Assembly (NCBI RefSeq): GCF_023159225.1
Contig: NC_063171.1
Span: 5,785,886-5,849,885 of the forward strand
DNA from: Perognathus longimembris pacificus
Lineage: Eukaryota > Chordata > Mammalia > Rodentia > Heteromyidae
Reading direction: 5' to 3'
DNA: 64,000 nt
In this document: piece after piece, positions 12,080 through 24,440 of the stretch
Layout: each line of letters begins with the position of its first letter
Position numbering within the stretch: position 1 is the stretch's first letter
Translations under genes and position numbers: made by a program
The notes under the pieces: model-generated
The model's database searches: none
What the model was told of the DNA's origin: nothing
What the model saw: only the letters and a program-made list of their open reading frames with translations

Positions 12080-12275
12080 TCAGAATGAGTGCCTTGATAA
12101 GCACTCTGGAGCACCTCTGATGAGCCAGGCATTGGTTCTGCGCACTTGGCCTGCACCTTCAACACCACCCTGGGAGGTGTAATACAGTCATCACCCCCTT
12201 CTTTCAGGTGAGATGAGGCTGTCATTTGGTAAGAAACTCCCCTGAGGTCACCCAGCTGGAACAGCTAGAATTAAA
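12080..12275 (+). repeat. MIR
   Basis: Reads as a MIR: gagccaggcattggttctg, then caccaccctgggaggtgtaatac, then gaggtcacccagctggaacagctag. Confidence 0.75.
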
Positions 12276-13842
12276 ATGTCATCTCTCTGACTTTTGGAAC
12301 CCCACACTTAGGAGCTTACTAGGCCAGCTCAAAGTACACTTTTGGCCACCCATTGTGCTCAGAGTTAAGTTGAACCTCTTACCTCCACAGCCTCATTCGT
12401 CTTTCCTCCCTCTCACTTTGCAACCAACCTGTAGGAATTACCTTCAGTTGTCTGAACTTCCTGGTTTTTGTACCAGTGGTTTCCTCCTCCTTGACTTTCT
12501 TCTCTCTCACTTCACCTGGCTACTTCTTACTGAAGGTTTGTTTTCTCCAAGATACTTCTGAAGGCCTCTGCCCATACCTCATAACTGTGGTAAGTTCTTC
12601 CCACTTGCTTCCACACCACTGTTGTCTCATACCTAGCACTTATGACATTGTATTACCTTGCTTCTAAATCCAGGGCTATGCTGATAAATGTTCAACAACC
12701 AGGTCTTATGTTGATGAGTAAGAGAAGGGGAAGTTGTAGCATTTTGCTGATCCCATGGCATAAATATCTTCTCTGCTGCCAATTGCAAGGCATCTATATG
12801 GCCTTATTGAAAATGGAATTGGAAAGCAATGAATAAGACAGGAAAAACTGACTCCATAATGCCCTTGTCCCTGTCATCCATGATTGTGGGACAGGGGAAG
12901 GAGTGAGAGGAAGTGATCTTCGTCTGGCTAACCATTGTGTATCTCCTCAATGATGAGGCAAGGAAAGGATCTAGAATTGAACAAACTACAAAAATAGTCT
13001 CCTAATGTATTGCTTTGAGCATGGAAAGAATAGGAGATGAGAGGACAAAGGCTGTGTGTAATGAAAATAATTACCAATCATTGCTCAGCCTCTACAGATT
13101 ATAAATTACCATCATATACATCATGTCATTTGATCCTGTCATAAAGGACAGGCATTGTTTTGAACATGAAGAAATCAGACCCAGACTTATGCAGTTAACC
13201 CCTGAGCTAGGACCAAGATCTCCTAAAATTTAGCCCCACATTCCTTTGCTACTCAATTGACTCTCTATAGCAACATAGCTGTTCCCAGTGTGAAATAGGG
13301 TAGTTGGACACATGCAAAATTGGAAAGGAGGCAGTAGTTTCAGGGAAAGGTGAAAACTGTATGGGTATATAAGGATTCTTGGGCACATGTATCACAGTGT
13401 CTTGGAACAGAATGTTGAATGAGTGACATTAATTGTTATTAATGAGACACTGTAGTGTTGGGAGGTAGAGTCGTGAGTGAATTAGAGCAGGCCTTTGTGA
13501 GGAATCAAATTCTTGGATGTGGCTGTAGTTTCCAACTGTTAAAGTCATAACAAGAAAATATTCTCTGTCTTAGAAGTTTATTATAAAGGTTAAATAAAAT
13601 AATACTTCTTCATGTACATTTATTAGCAGTCTTAAATAGTCTCAAACATCAGTTACAAGATACAGTAAATCTACAGATATTTTAAATATTAAATACATCC
13701 TAAACCATTATCTTTCCTTGCTAGGTATGTAGTTACTCTATTTTATTTGTATGTTTGTATCAATGTTCATTGCTTTTGTTGGTAAATTCCTATTGAACAG
13801 AGACTGTATCTGCTTTTTCATAGTGTTTGTGGTTGATGTTTT
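12276..13842. other. Unique stretch with a MIR-like patch
   Basis: 13085-13260 resembles a diverged MIR (atcatgtcatttgatcctg, gacaggcattgttttg, aatcagacccagac). The rest has no recognised element. Confidence 0.5.
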
Positions 13843-14052
13843 ATGGGGCTTGGGGCTTGAGCTCAGGACCCTACAGTAAAGCTTACCTGCTTAGCAAGTG
13901 CTCTGTCATTTGAGTCACATCTCCAGTCCTGCTTTTGCTGGTTAATTGAACTAACTCTTGCAGACTTTTCTGCCTGGGCAAGCTTCAAACTTCCTCTGTA
14001 TCTTGGCCTCCTGATTAGCTAGGATCACAAACATAAGCCACCAGTGGCCAGC
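13843..14052 (-). repeat. Diverged B1-dID SINE
   Basis: The reverse complement shows the ID arm (ggcttgagctcaggaccc ... atttgagtcacatctcc) followed by B1 (ttttctgcctgggcaagc ... gattagctaggatcac). Confidence 0.75.
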
Positions 14053-15600
14053 TTCGTTATGGCTTATTCATTCTTAATTTTTTTACAAAGCTAAACACTG
14101 ATATTTTTTTCTTTTTCTTTTTTTGTTTGTTTAAAGACTGATATTAAAGACTGATAAGAACACCGTCAAATGTATATCTTACAATTAAGAAGAGTGAGTG
14201 AAGGGGTAGAGAGGAGAAGAATGGGTAAGAATGTTGACAGGGTTGACATTGATCAAGATATATTATATTCATAAACTGCTTTGTTAAACAGCAACTCCTT
14301 TGTACAACTACTGAAAGATAATTTTTTAAATAAAAAATTAGATGAAATTTGAATCTCAGTGTCCAAAATTACATATTACTGAAATACAATTGTGCTCATT
14401 GGTTAAATGCCTGTAGCTGTTCCATTCTACCATAGCAGAGTTGAGTAATTATGACAGAGACTATGTGGTCTGCAAAACCTAAAATATTTACTACCCCTAC
14501 CGAGTACAGAAAAGGTTTACTGACTCTGCCTAGAATAACTGAAAGACAGATCTCCTAAAGAGTTAATTAAGATCTACTCAGTAAATGCCTCAGTGGCTAT
14601 ATTGAGGCTTTCAACATTATTATTGCTTTATAAGCTGCATAGGCAGATAGAAACAGTGTGTATACCATTTTTTAAAGTCACACATGATTAAGTAGCTCAA
14701 AATGCTCTTAAGAGCTTTTTGTCCATCGCTAAGACAGCTGTGATGGGTTATGAAGTTCACTTCGTGTAGGAATCATGGGACAGGAACACTGCCCCATGAC
14801 CATCAGAAGAACCACAGCTGTGTAAAGCAGAAATAGTGACACACTGCATAGGGCTATTTTGAGTGGCTGAGATGAACTAATTGTTGTTTGTTATGATCCT
14901 CTCATTGTGAGCATGCATCTTATAAGACCAATTCTCATTGCCTTTCAATGCTTCTTCTATAGTCCAGGGCTGGGGTGCCTGTTTTAAATAGAGACAATGG
15001 TGGTGATAGGGTGAGAATTCTGACACAGCTGTAAGAGTGGAAGGGTCCTCAGCCACTTCCATGATATTCTTGCCTACAAGAGTGAATTAATCTGTACATG
15101 AATGAGGGAATGAATGAATAAATGATGGAATATGACTTCCTGGTGTCAGACCCAAATGTAAGTAGTCAGTGGCAGAATCTTACTTTAAAGCTGTTTTAGA
15201 CAAGATGCCTTTCACCCTGCCTTATTCAGATTCAGCTCAGTGGGGCACTATTAACACATAGAACACATATTTTGAAAATTCAAGCACAATTCTGGAAACT
15301 GTTACTGAACAACTGTGATTTTTTTACACCTCCCATTTGTGTGGATGCTATCAGATTTTCCTCCACAGTTTAAAGAAAATAACTAAAAAAGTAAGCTTGT
15401 GCTTCTAATCGTTACTATAACTTCAGGCTTCTCTGAAGTACAGGTCAGTACCCATGTGTTTAAGAGGACAGAGTTCCCATTCTTTCCTACGTTCCATTCA
15501 TTACCTCTTCTAAGGTACTTAGTAATGATTTATCATTCTCCCAAACTCTAGACATTTCTCTTAATTCTTCCTCCTCCTTTTCTTCTTTGTTCCTCTTCCA
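14053..15600. other. Unique stretch
   Basis: No repeat family or exon recognised. Weak MIR-like wording around 15100-15220 is not strong enough to call. Confidence 0.45.
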
Positions 15601-15845
15601 TCTCTTCTTTTTTTTTTCCTACACTGAAGTTTGGACTCAGAGCCTTGTCTTTGCTAGGCAGGTATGCTAACACTTGAGCCAACCTTCCTTCCCTCCTTCC
15701 CCCCCTTTCTTTTCTTCAGTTATTTTTCAGATAGGGTCTCACATATTTGCCCATGGCCAACCCTGGGCCATAATCACCACTAGTCTTCCACATATTTGGG
15801 GTGATAGGCATGTATCACCATATCACCTTCTTTGTAGATGGATTT
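15601..15845 (-). repeat. Old B1-dID-like SINE
   Basis: After a T run come gaagtttggactcagagcc and aacacttgagcc, then gatagggtctcacatatttgccc and a B1-like end (gtgataggcatgtatcacc). A CCTT-rich insertion separates the arms. Confidence 0.6.
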
Positions 15846-16045
15846 TCACCAAGTTTTATCTGGGCTGACCTCAAAATTATTACAAAAATTAACTCCCATA
15901 TTTGTTCAAATAATAAGCCAGACTCAAGACTTTCCCTCTCTTCTAAAATAAGAAAATGGAAGACATTTTGTGAATCTGTGGTTTTATATGACCACATTAT
16001 CTATTAACTTTTGAAAATCAAAGATTCCAACTCCCATATATTTTG

Positions 16046-16048
<3 letters not shown>

Positions 16049-16091
<43 letters not shown>
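16049..16091. repeat. (GT)n microsatellite
   Basis: About 21 units directly abut the tail of the minus-strand B1-dID. Confidence 0.95.
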
Positions 16092-16093
<2 letters not shown>

Positions 16094-16315
16094 CCTGAGT
16101 CTTGAACTCAGGACCTGGGCACTCTCCCCCGGAGCTTTTGTTCTCCAGGGTAGCACCAGTTGAGCCACAGTTCCACTTCTGGCTTTTTGGAAATTAATTG
16201 GAGATAGGAGTTTCACAGACTTTTCTTCCTGGCTGGCTTCAAACTGAGATCCTCAGAGCTCAGCCTCCTGAGTAGCTAGCATTATAAATGTGGCCACCAG
16301 CATCCAGCTTCCATG
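16092..16315 (-). repeat. B1-dID SINE
   Basis: ID arm (tcttgaactcaggacctggg ... cagttgagccacagttcc) followed by B1 (agtttcacagacttttcttcc ... gagtagctagcattataa). Confidence 0.85.
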
Positions 16316-16654
16316 TTTTTAAATAAATACGTAATATATACTCATTATGCAATAGTGATAGGTATCTAACAAATATACTTCTCACTGCTTTAGAATGAAA
16401 GCTTTATTGAAGTTATTTAGAGAAAACGAGATTAGGACAAAATCTTAAGAGAAAAAGATAAGGCATGATCTGCCATTAAATAAAATATAGAACTAGTCTA
16501 GAAAGTCTTTATTTTTCATAGATTTTGTATTTGAGAATTCCATTATTCATTAAAATGTATTTATGCCTTTCCCCAATCAGTATACAAAGCAATCTCAGTA
16601 ATTCACATACATACACAGAGTGGTAAAAAATAAAAATTAAAAAAAAAACAACTT
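16316..16654. other. AT-rich unique stretch
   Basis: No feature recognised. It ends in the A-rich target of the next SINE. Confidence 0.4.
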
Positions 16655-16852
16655 GGGGCTGGGGATATAGCCTAGTGGCAAGAGTGCCTGCCTCGGATAC
16701 ACGAGGCCCTAGGTTCGATTCCCCAGCACCACATATACAGAAAACGGCCAGAAGCGGTGCTGTGGCTCAAGTGGCAGAGTGCTAGCCTTGAGCGGGAAGA
16801 AGCCAGGGACAGTGCTCAGGCCCTGAGTCCAAGGCCCAGGACTGGCCAAAAA
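16655..16852 (+). repeat. Dimeric ID SINE, class B
   Basis: The TSD is A-rich, ending AAACAACTT (left to 16654, right to 16866). It carries the class B diagnostic bases cctcggatacacgaggccctagg and gagcgggaagaagcc. Confidence 0.92.
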
Positions 16853-16866
16853 AAAAAAAACAACTT

Positions 16867-17211
16867 AAGTCATCCTACACACATTCTACTGATGCTGAGC
16901 AAGGCAGCATTCTGTGCCTTTGTGAGGTACAGTTAGTACCATGTTTCCACATATTTGTGCTTTGGGTTAGTTATCTCACTATTTTAAATAGCCTTCTAAG
17001 GAAGTGTTGAAATTCTGTCCCTTGTTTCTGAGTGCAGGAAGACTGACATGTCTTACAGAGAAAAATATATGCATTTGGTAAGCCTCGTGCAGCCATGTTA
17101 TCATGCTATTGTACAAGATTTCAATGTTAATGAGTCAACAACATATATTAATTAATCATAATTAAACAGAGACTCATAAAGGAAGTTATATGTTGATTGA
17201 TGGGATAAAAA
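16867..17211. other. Unique stretch
   Basis: No feature recognised. Confidence 0.4.
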
Positions 17212-17973
17212 TGTAGCCAGTGCCAATAAGAGATCTCCCATCCAAGAAAAGCCCAGGTCCAGACAGATTCACTGTAGAATTCTACAAGACCTTCAAAACA
17301 GAACTCACACCAATATTTCTCAAACTCTTTGATGAAATTGAAAGAGAAAATTCGCTACTAAACACATTTTATGATGCCAGTATAACCCTCATCCCAAAAC
17401 CAGGCAGGGACTCATCAAGGAAAGAGAACTATAGACCAATTTCCCTGATGAATATTGATGCAAAAATTCTCAACAAAATTCTAGCCAATCGACTTCAACA
17501 GGTCATCAAAAAAATCGTACACTATGACCAAACTGGATTCATCCCTGGTATGCAGAGCTGGTTCAGTGTACACAAGTCAATCAACATAATCCACCACATC
17601 AACTGGAACAAGGCCAAGAATCACATGATTATTTCACTAGATGCACAAAAGCATTTGATAAAATCCAGCACCCATTTATGATAAAAGCTTTGGAGAAACT
17701 AGGATTCCAGGGAACATTCCTGAATATAATTAAGGCTGTCTACGACAAACCCACAGCGAACATTACTCTTAATGGGGAAAAGCTAAAGCCATTTCCTCTA
17801 AAATCAGAAGCAAGAAAAGGTTGACCCCTCTCTCCTCTTCAACATAGTACTAGAATTCCTAGCCAGAGCAATAATGCAAGAGGAAGACGTAAAGGAGATC
17901 CAAATTGGAAAAGATGAAGTCAAACTCTCTCTCTTTGCAGATGACATGATCCTGTATCTAAAGAACCCTGTAG

Positions 17974-18177
17974 GCTGGGGATATGGCCTAGTGGCAAGAG
18001 TGCCTGGCTCAATACATGAGGCCCTGGGTTCGATTCCCCAGCACCACATATACAAAAAATGGCCAGAAGTGGTGCTGTGGCTCAAGTGGCAGAGTGCTAG
18101 CTTTGAGCAAAAAGAAGCCAGGGACAGTGCTCAGGCCCTGAGTCCAAGCCCCAGGACTGGCCAAAAAAAAAAAAAAG
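17974..18177 (+). repeat. Dimeric ID SINE inside the L1 ORF2 remnant
   Basis: The TSD is AAGAACCCTGTAG (17961-17973, 18178-18190). It is class A, with a small change in the left arm (gcctggctcaatacatgag). Confidence 0.94.
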
Positions 18178-18976
18178 AAGAACCCTGTAGACTCTACACC
18201 CAAGCTACTTGAGCTGATCCAAAACTTTGGCAAAGTTGCAAGATATAAAATAAACCCTCAAAAATCAATGACTTTTCTATATGCCGAAGAACGAGGCCGA
18301 AATCAGGAAACCGACTCCTTTTGCAATAGCCTCTAAAAACATAAAATACCTAGGAATAACCTTAACCAAAGAAGTGAAAGACCTCTTTGATGAGAACTTT
18401 AAAAGCTTGAAAAACGAAATTAAGGCAGAACTAAGGAAATGGAAAAACCTCCCATCCCATACTCCTGGATTGGGAGGATTAATATTGTCAAAATGGCAAC
18501 ATTGCCAAAGGCTATCTACAAATTCAACACAATGCCCATTAATATCCAAACACCATTTTATAATGAAATAGAGGAAGCAATCCAGAAATTCATATGGAAC
18601 AATAAAAGACCCTGAATAGCAAAAACAATCCTAAGTAGAAAAAAACAGTGCTGGAGTAATTACTATGCCAAACTTCAATCTGTATTACAAAGTTATAGTA
18701 ATAAAAAAAAAAGCTTGGTATTGGCACAGGAACAGGCCTGAAGACCAATGGAACAGAATTGAAGACCCAGAAATGAACCACAGAACTATGCATACTTAAT
18801 CTTTGATAAAGGAGCTAAAAAAAAAAAAAATAGGATGGAAGAAAGCCTCTTCACCAAATGGCGCTGGCAAAACTTTTTCAACACGTGCAACAAATTAAAA
18901 CTAGATCCTTATATATCACCCTGCACCAAAATCAAATCCAAATGGGTCAAGACCTCAAAATAAAAACAGATACCCT

Positions 18977-19377
18977 AATTGAAAGGGAATACCAAATTTG
19001 AGAGACACAGGGTAAAAAAAGACAAACAACTACAAAAGCAATACTTGCAAAACTGTTTGGTGTAAGTGAACTGAACACCTGGGGAGGGGGAAGGGAAAGG
19101 GGGAGGAGGGAGGGGGGGTATGAGGGACAAGGTAACAAACAGTACAAGAAATGTATCCAATGCCTAACGTATGAAACTGTAACCTCTCTGTACATCAGTT
19201 TTATAATAAAAACTTTTAAAAAAAGAAAATAATGCATCAAAGAGTTACAAAGTAGTGTTACATATTATAACTATGTAAAAAAAAAGAAATGTATCCAATG
19301 CCTAACGTATGAAACTGTAACCTCTCTGTACATCAGTTTGATAATAAAAATTTGAAAATTAATTAATTAATTTAAAA
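18977..19377 (+). mobile_element. Nested L1 3' end with a double tail
   Basis: It is inserted in the older L1 and flanked by AAAACAGATACCCT (18963-18976, 19378-19391). It holds an L1 3'UTR and tail (18980-19222), about 52 nt of non-L1 sequence (19224-19276), then a second short L1 tail (19277-19345) and an AATT-repeat/A-rich end. All of this lies inside one TSD. Confidence 0.9.
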
Positions 19378-20639
19378 AAAACAGATACCCTGAAAACACT
19401 ACAAGAAGGAATAGGAGAAACACTGAGGCTCCTTGGCACAGGATGAAACTTCCTTAACAAAGGCCCAGAAATACAACAAACCAAAGAAAGGATGGACAAA
19501 TAGGACTGCATCAAACTGCAGAGCTTCTGCAGGGCAAAGGACATAGCTTGCAAGATAAACAGAAAGCCCACAGCTAAAATATGGAACCAACCCAGATGCC
19601 CCTCAGTAAACAAATGGATCAGGAAAATGTGGTACATATACACAATGGAATTTTATGCCTCTGCCAGAAAGAATGACATTGCCCCATTTGTAAGGAAATG
19701 GAAGAACTTGGAAAAAAATTATACTAAGTGAAGTGAGCCATACCCAAAGAAACATGGACTCTATGGTTTCCCTCATAGGGAATAATTAGCACAGGTTTAG
19801 GCTAGTCACAGCAGAGGATCACAAGAGCCCAATAGCTATACCCTTATGAACACATAAGATGATGCTAAGTGAAATGAACTCCATTTTATGGAAACGAGTG
19901 TTATATCATTGTTGTAATTACTTGCAATATGCCATGTGAAACTGTAGCTTCTTTTGTTGATGATCCTCTTGTATCCCCTTCCTGTGGTTGCCCCGGCGCT
20001 ATCACTGTGTCCCATCTGAGTACCCTGGATACTGTATATACTGGTATTAGAACTAGGGAAGTGAAAGGGAATATCAAAATTGAGAGACAAAAGATAAAAA
20101 GACAAACAACTCCAAAAACAATGCTTGGAAAACCATTTAGTGTAAACCAACTGAACAACTCAGGGGGAAAGAGGAAAAGGGGAAGAGGGAGGGGGGAGTG
20201 AGGGAGGAGGTAACAAATAGTACAAGAAATGTACCCACTGCCTTACATATGAAACTGTAACCCCTCTGTACATCACTTTGGCAATAAATAAGTAATTATT
20301 ATTTTTTTTAAAAGAAATGTACTCATTACCGTATGTTACTGTAACCTTTCTGTATATCACGTTTACAATAAAATTAATAATAACAGTAATAGTAAAAAAA
20401 AAAAAAGTGTAGCCAGTGGCTCATAGGAACCTAGTCCCATATTTCTCCAAGGAGCAATAGCTCAGGATTCACTAATTTATTATAGCAATTTATAGAGTTT
20501 TACCATGAATACCAAGAATCTACAGCACTTATATTTTCTTTTCATTCAGTTTTAGCTTTGTGGCTTAAGTAGTTTTAGTTCAGAAGAATCCCTGGTGTTA
20601 ATAATCACAAAAGTATTATCTCAAAAGTGCTAACAGAGA

Positions 20640-21546
20640 TGGGGAGGCGGTCAAAAGGGAATGCTACTACACTGTTGGTGAGAATGTAAACTTGTCCAAC
20701 CACTCTGGAAAGCAGTATGGAGGTTCCTCAAAAGGCTAAACATAAAGCTCCCCTATGGCCCAGAAACCCCAATTTTGGGCATTTACCCAAAGGATCACAA
20801 ACAAGGACGTACTAAAACTGCCAGCACAACCATGCTTCATTGCAGCATTACTTATCATAACTAAAATATGGAACCAACCCAGATGCCCCTCAATAGATGA
20901 ATGATCAAGAAATTGTGGTATGTATACACAGTGGAATTCTATGCTTCTATCAGAAAAAATGATATTGCCCTAGTCATAAGGAAATGGAAAGACTTGCGAA
21001 AAATCATACTAAGTGAAGTGAGCCAGACCCAAAGAAACAGAGACTTTGTGGTTTCCCTCATTGGTAATAATTAGTACATGTCTGGGACAGTCCTAGCAGA
21101 TGATCACACTAGCTCAATAGCTATGTACATGTGATCACCTAAGATGAGGCTCCAAGATATAGAAACAAGCAGTTTATTGTTGTTGCTGTTATTTTTAACA
21201 AACTATACGAAATTTCTTTTTTCTTTTGTTTATCTCCCCTGTAGTTTAACCCCTGTTGTCACTGTATTTGATTTTAGTAGCCGGCTTTTGCATATATGTT
21301 TGCCTGAATTAGGGAAGGGGAACATCAAAATTGTAAGACAAAGTTAAAAGGCAAGTATTGCAACAGCAATACTTACAAGACAGTATGTTGTAAACTAACT
21401 GTATAACTCGGGGGGGGGGCATTGAGCAGGAAGAAGGGGGGAGAAAATGAGGGAGGAGGTAACAAGTTTGACAAGAATATACTCACTACCTTACATATGT
21501 AACTAATCCCTCTGTACATAACCTTAACAATAAAAAATTTTTTTAA
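20640..21546 (+). mobile_element. 5'-truncated L1 3' end
   Basis: It starts in the ORF2 C-terminal coding region (gaatgctactacactgttgg ... agtatggaggttcc) with several disruptions. The 3'UTR has a G tract near 21411 and the tail ends ccttaacaataaaaaa. An imperfect TSD is visible: TGCTAACAGAGA (20628-20639) versus TGCTAGCAGAAA (21547-21558). Confidence 0.88.
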
Positions 21547-21558
21547 TGCTAGCAGAAA

Positions 21559-22071
21559 TTTCTCCCAGTCTTACCAAGGTATTACAGATTTCTATTATAT
21601 ATTTAGTACTATACTTTGTCCCCAAAGAAGTCATGGTAAAGGTTGATCACCCAGCACCAGTGATGTGGGGAGAGTCAGGGTGAGAAAAAAATGAAGAATG
21701 AGTCATTGCCAAGGGAGTAGTGAGTGTGTCCTAACCACTACTAGACCTGTCTTCAGCCCTGGCCACATAGTTCATGCCACCTAGGGAAGCTGTCCTTCAA
21801 ACAAAAGGGCAGAAGGGAAGGCTTATATGGCTGCCATGCCAATCATAACCTTCTCATATAGGGAAGAAATATCCAAAGGAAGGAGCTGCCAGTGAGTACA
21901 TAATAATGTTTAAGATGAGAGTCACCTGATAAAATCAATCCTAGTACAGGGTTATGTTTGTTGTTGAATCAATGGTAACATGAATTTGCACAAATGCTAT
22001 TACTCAAAAAGAGAAACCCTCTGGAAACTCTTGTCATGTTTTCTTTTTTGTTTGTTTGTTCTTTATTTTGT
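21559..22071. other. Unique stretch
   Basis: No feature recognised. Confidence 0.4.
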
Positions 22072-22296
22072 TGGTTGTAGGGCTTAAATTTAGGGCCTGG
22101 GCACTATCCCTGAGCTTTTATCTCAAGGCTAGCAATGTACCACTTTGAGCCATAGCACCACTTCTGTTATCTGGTGGCTAATTGGAGATCAGAGTCTCAC
22201 TGATTTTCCTCCCCAGGCTGGCTTCAAACAGCAATCCTCAGATCTCAGTCTCCTGAGTAGCTAGGATTACAGGTATGAGCCACTGGCACGGGGTTA
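22072..22296 (-). repeat. B1-dID SINE
   Basis: ID arm (gtagggcttaaatttagggcc) followed by B1 (gattttcctccccaggctgg ... gagtagctaggattacagg). Confidence 0.85.
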
Positions 22297-22726
22297 TTGT
22301 CATATTTTCTAAGTAAAACTTCCAAATGCAACGTCAGAAGCTAATATATCCACAGGATTCATTTGTATTAATGACAGACAACCTTCCAGATCCTTTTCCA
22401 CTCCCTCAAATACTGACTTTCAAAGGAGATTGCCATATGTTTTGTGTGTGTATGTGTGTAAAAAGCATGAAAAAAGTATAAAAGTTATTTATTTTGGCGT
22501 CTCCAAAATGGAGGAAATAGTACATTTTCTTCATAGTAAAGCACCTGTGAAATTATTTCCCTCAAACTACTTCTAATGTTCCGTAATTCAAAACTCTCTT
22601 TCTTCCAGTTCTGTAGTGCTATGTAGCAGGAAGGGAAGGGAGTGAGTTATGATACCTAGGAAAATGTGTGATGATTCACAGATACAGAAGCTGCACCCAC
22701 AGTACGCACCCCTGGGGATGAATACT
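22297..22726. other. Unique stretch
   Basis: A short TG-rich run lies near 22442. Nothing else was recognised. Confidence 0.4.
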
Positions 22727-22742
22727 AAAAAGAGTAAGTTAG

Positions 22743-22924
22743 GCTGGGAATATGGCCTAGAGGCAAGAGTGCTTGCCTCGTATACATGAAGCCCTGGGTT
22801 CGATTCCCAAGCACCACATATATAGAAAATGGCCAGAAGTGGCACTGTGGCTCAAGTGGCAGAGTGCTAGCCTTGAGCAAAAAAGAAGCCAGGGACAGTG
22901 CTCAGGCCCAGAACTGGCCCCCAA
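22743..22924 (+). repeat. Dimeric ID SINE with a right-arm deletion
   Basis: The TSD is AAAAAGAGTAAGTTAG (22727-22742, 22925-22940). The right arm lacks the usual ctgagtccaagcccc segment (caggcccagaactggcc). Confidence 0.92.
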
Positions 22925-22940
22925 AAAAAGAGTAAGTTAG

Positions 22941-24440
22941 CACTAAGGTTTGTTTCTTTTTTTAATTCTTATTTTCTACTATTTCTTCCTACCTGTTTTT
23001 GTTGTTGCTGCGTTTTGTTTTGCTTTGCTTTTTCACCTGACCTGCTAATTGCTACTTAAAATAAAAAGCTCCATAAAATTAGTGCAGCAGAGCTGAGAAT
23101 TCTGTTATACTCTTCTCTAAATCAGTAAAATGTAGATAGAAAAAAATGCTCAAGAATGTTAGTGACAGTGATGTGATGCAAAATTTAATCATGAAATCCC
23201 AAAACTTTGACACACTGTCTTCCAGGCATTAAATGCCAGAATTCTTACTGTTTTGAAATACAAGTCTTATCAAAGGAGCATGTCCTTTTCCTTAGTCCTA
23301 CAGTCTTACTCAGAGAGATTAGAAAACTCAGGGAGTTTGGTGGAATATGCTTGTCATTGTTTGGAGAAATTACCATCTTGGTTAGCTCTAACTTAGGGGT
23401 GGATGTTTTATTTATATTCCTCTTACCTTACTCTTCCTTTTCATCCCATTCTCACACCCCTAAAAAGAATGACTCAAGGCCTTTACTGGTATTTAACCAG
23501 TATTAAAGAAATTAGGGTAAAAAAGAGAATTAATCAGATTCTTCCAGTAACTTTAGGGTGCTTGGAAAATCATCAAATCCCTTGGCTTTGATTTTCTCCT
23601 AATGAAACAAAGATGACCATCCCCACCAATTACCATAGGCCATATGTTTAAATGTACAATTGGTGGTCAGGCACTTTGAATGTATCAATTCCACACAGGA
23701 ATGACAAATCTTGTTTTATAAAGCTTGGGAAATTATTTCAGCCAGCTCCTGTTCATAAATTTGTCTTCTCTAGCAAGAATATGAATGACTCTTGTTTAGT
23801 ATATAGGATTTTCATTTATATTGGCAATATTTCTGGTTGGAAAAAAGCCAACCAAATGTTAATTTAGCCTCATTGTGTTTATATGAGAGAAAAATAGTTT
23901 AATTTGTCTGGACATCTGTGACTGGCATCAAATGAGGAAGAGAGGGCCACCGGAGGAACTAGTAGTAACCACTGATGACTGTTACATGTTACAGTGCTGT
24001 CCTAGGGAGAGTTTGTGAATTTACCACTTCCTTTTATTCTGATGACAGCTGCTATAGCTCAAAGAATGGTTTAGTTCTCACATATTCCTGATGAGATGAC
24101 TTGATGCTGAAGGGGAGTGAATGACAGGATTGTGATCCCAAAGCAAAGAAAGGAGTATTCCTGGCACCTGCAAGACTCTCCCCAATAAACCGGCTGTTTC
24201 CTAGAGCAAGCTGAGGTGAAGAGAGGCTGTTGAGTTTCCCTCTTGGGAGATCTGTGAAGTTCTCATCCCTTGGTTTTTGTTTGTTTGGTTGGTTTGGTTT
24301 ATTTATGATAAGGGGGTGTACATTTTCAGTTTGGGTTGGGCTTGCTCAGATTTGATTTCTGTATTTATTGTTTGTTTTCTCTGGAGATAGTGTGATATGC
24401 TTCTCCTCTAGGACTATAAAATGTTATATGTTCAACCTTT
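22941..24440. other. Unique stretch
   Basis: No exon or repeat recognised in 1.5 kb, apart from T/G-rich low complexity at 24270-24310. Confidence 0.45.

Larger units (their letters stand above)
17223..20407 (+). mobile_element. 5'-truncated L1 with ORF2 RT region, carrying nested insertions
   Basis: The TSD is TGTAGCCAGTG (17212-17222, 20408-20418). It begins inside the ORF2 reverse-transcriptase domain. [29 protein letters not shown] and QTGFIPGMQ are readable, followed after a frameshift near 17650 by [12 protein letters not shown] and the catalytic [10 protein letters not shown] (17932-17961). A dimeric ID interrupts it just after that motif. A second L1 interrupts it at 18977-19377. Compared with the copy at 3472, about 520 bp is missing at 19574 (cccacag joined directly to ctaaaatatgg). 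Frameshifts and stops make it a pseudo-element. It ends in two consecutive L1 tails (20160-20310 and 20312-20400). Confidence 0.93.

Noticed and set aside
17220..18571. Active reverse transcriptase / retron-like system
   Set aside because: The RT motifs belong to L1 ORF2. Frameshifts, a SINE insertion after FADD, a nested L1 and a deletion show that it is dead.
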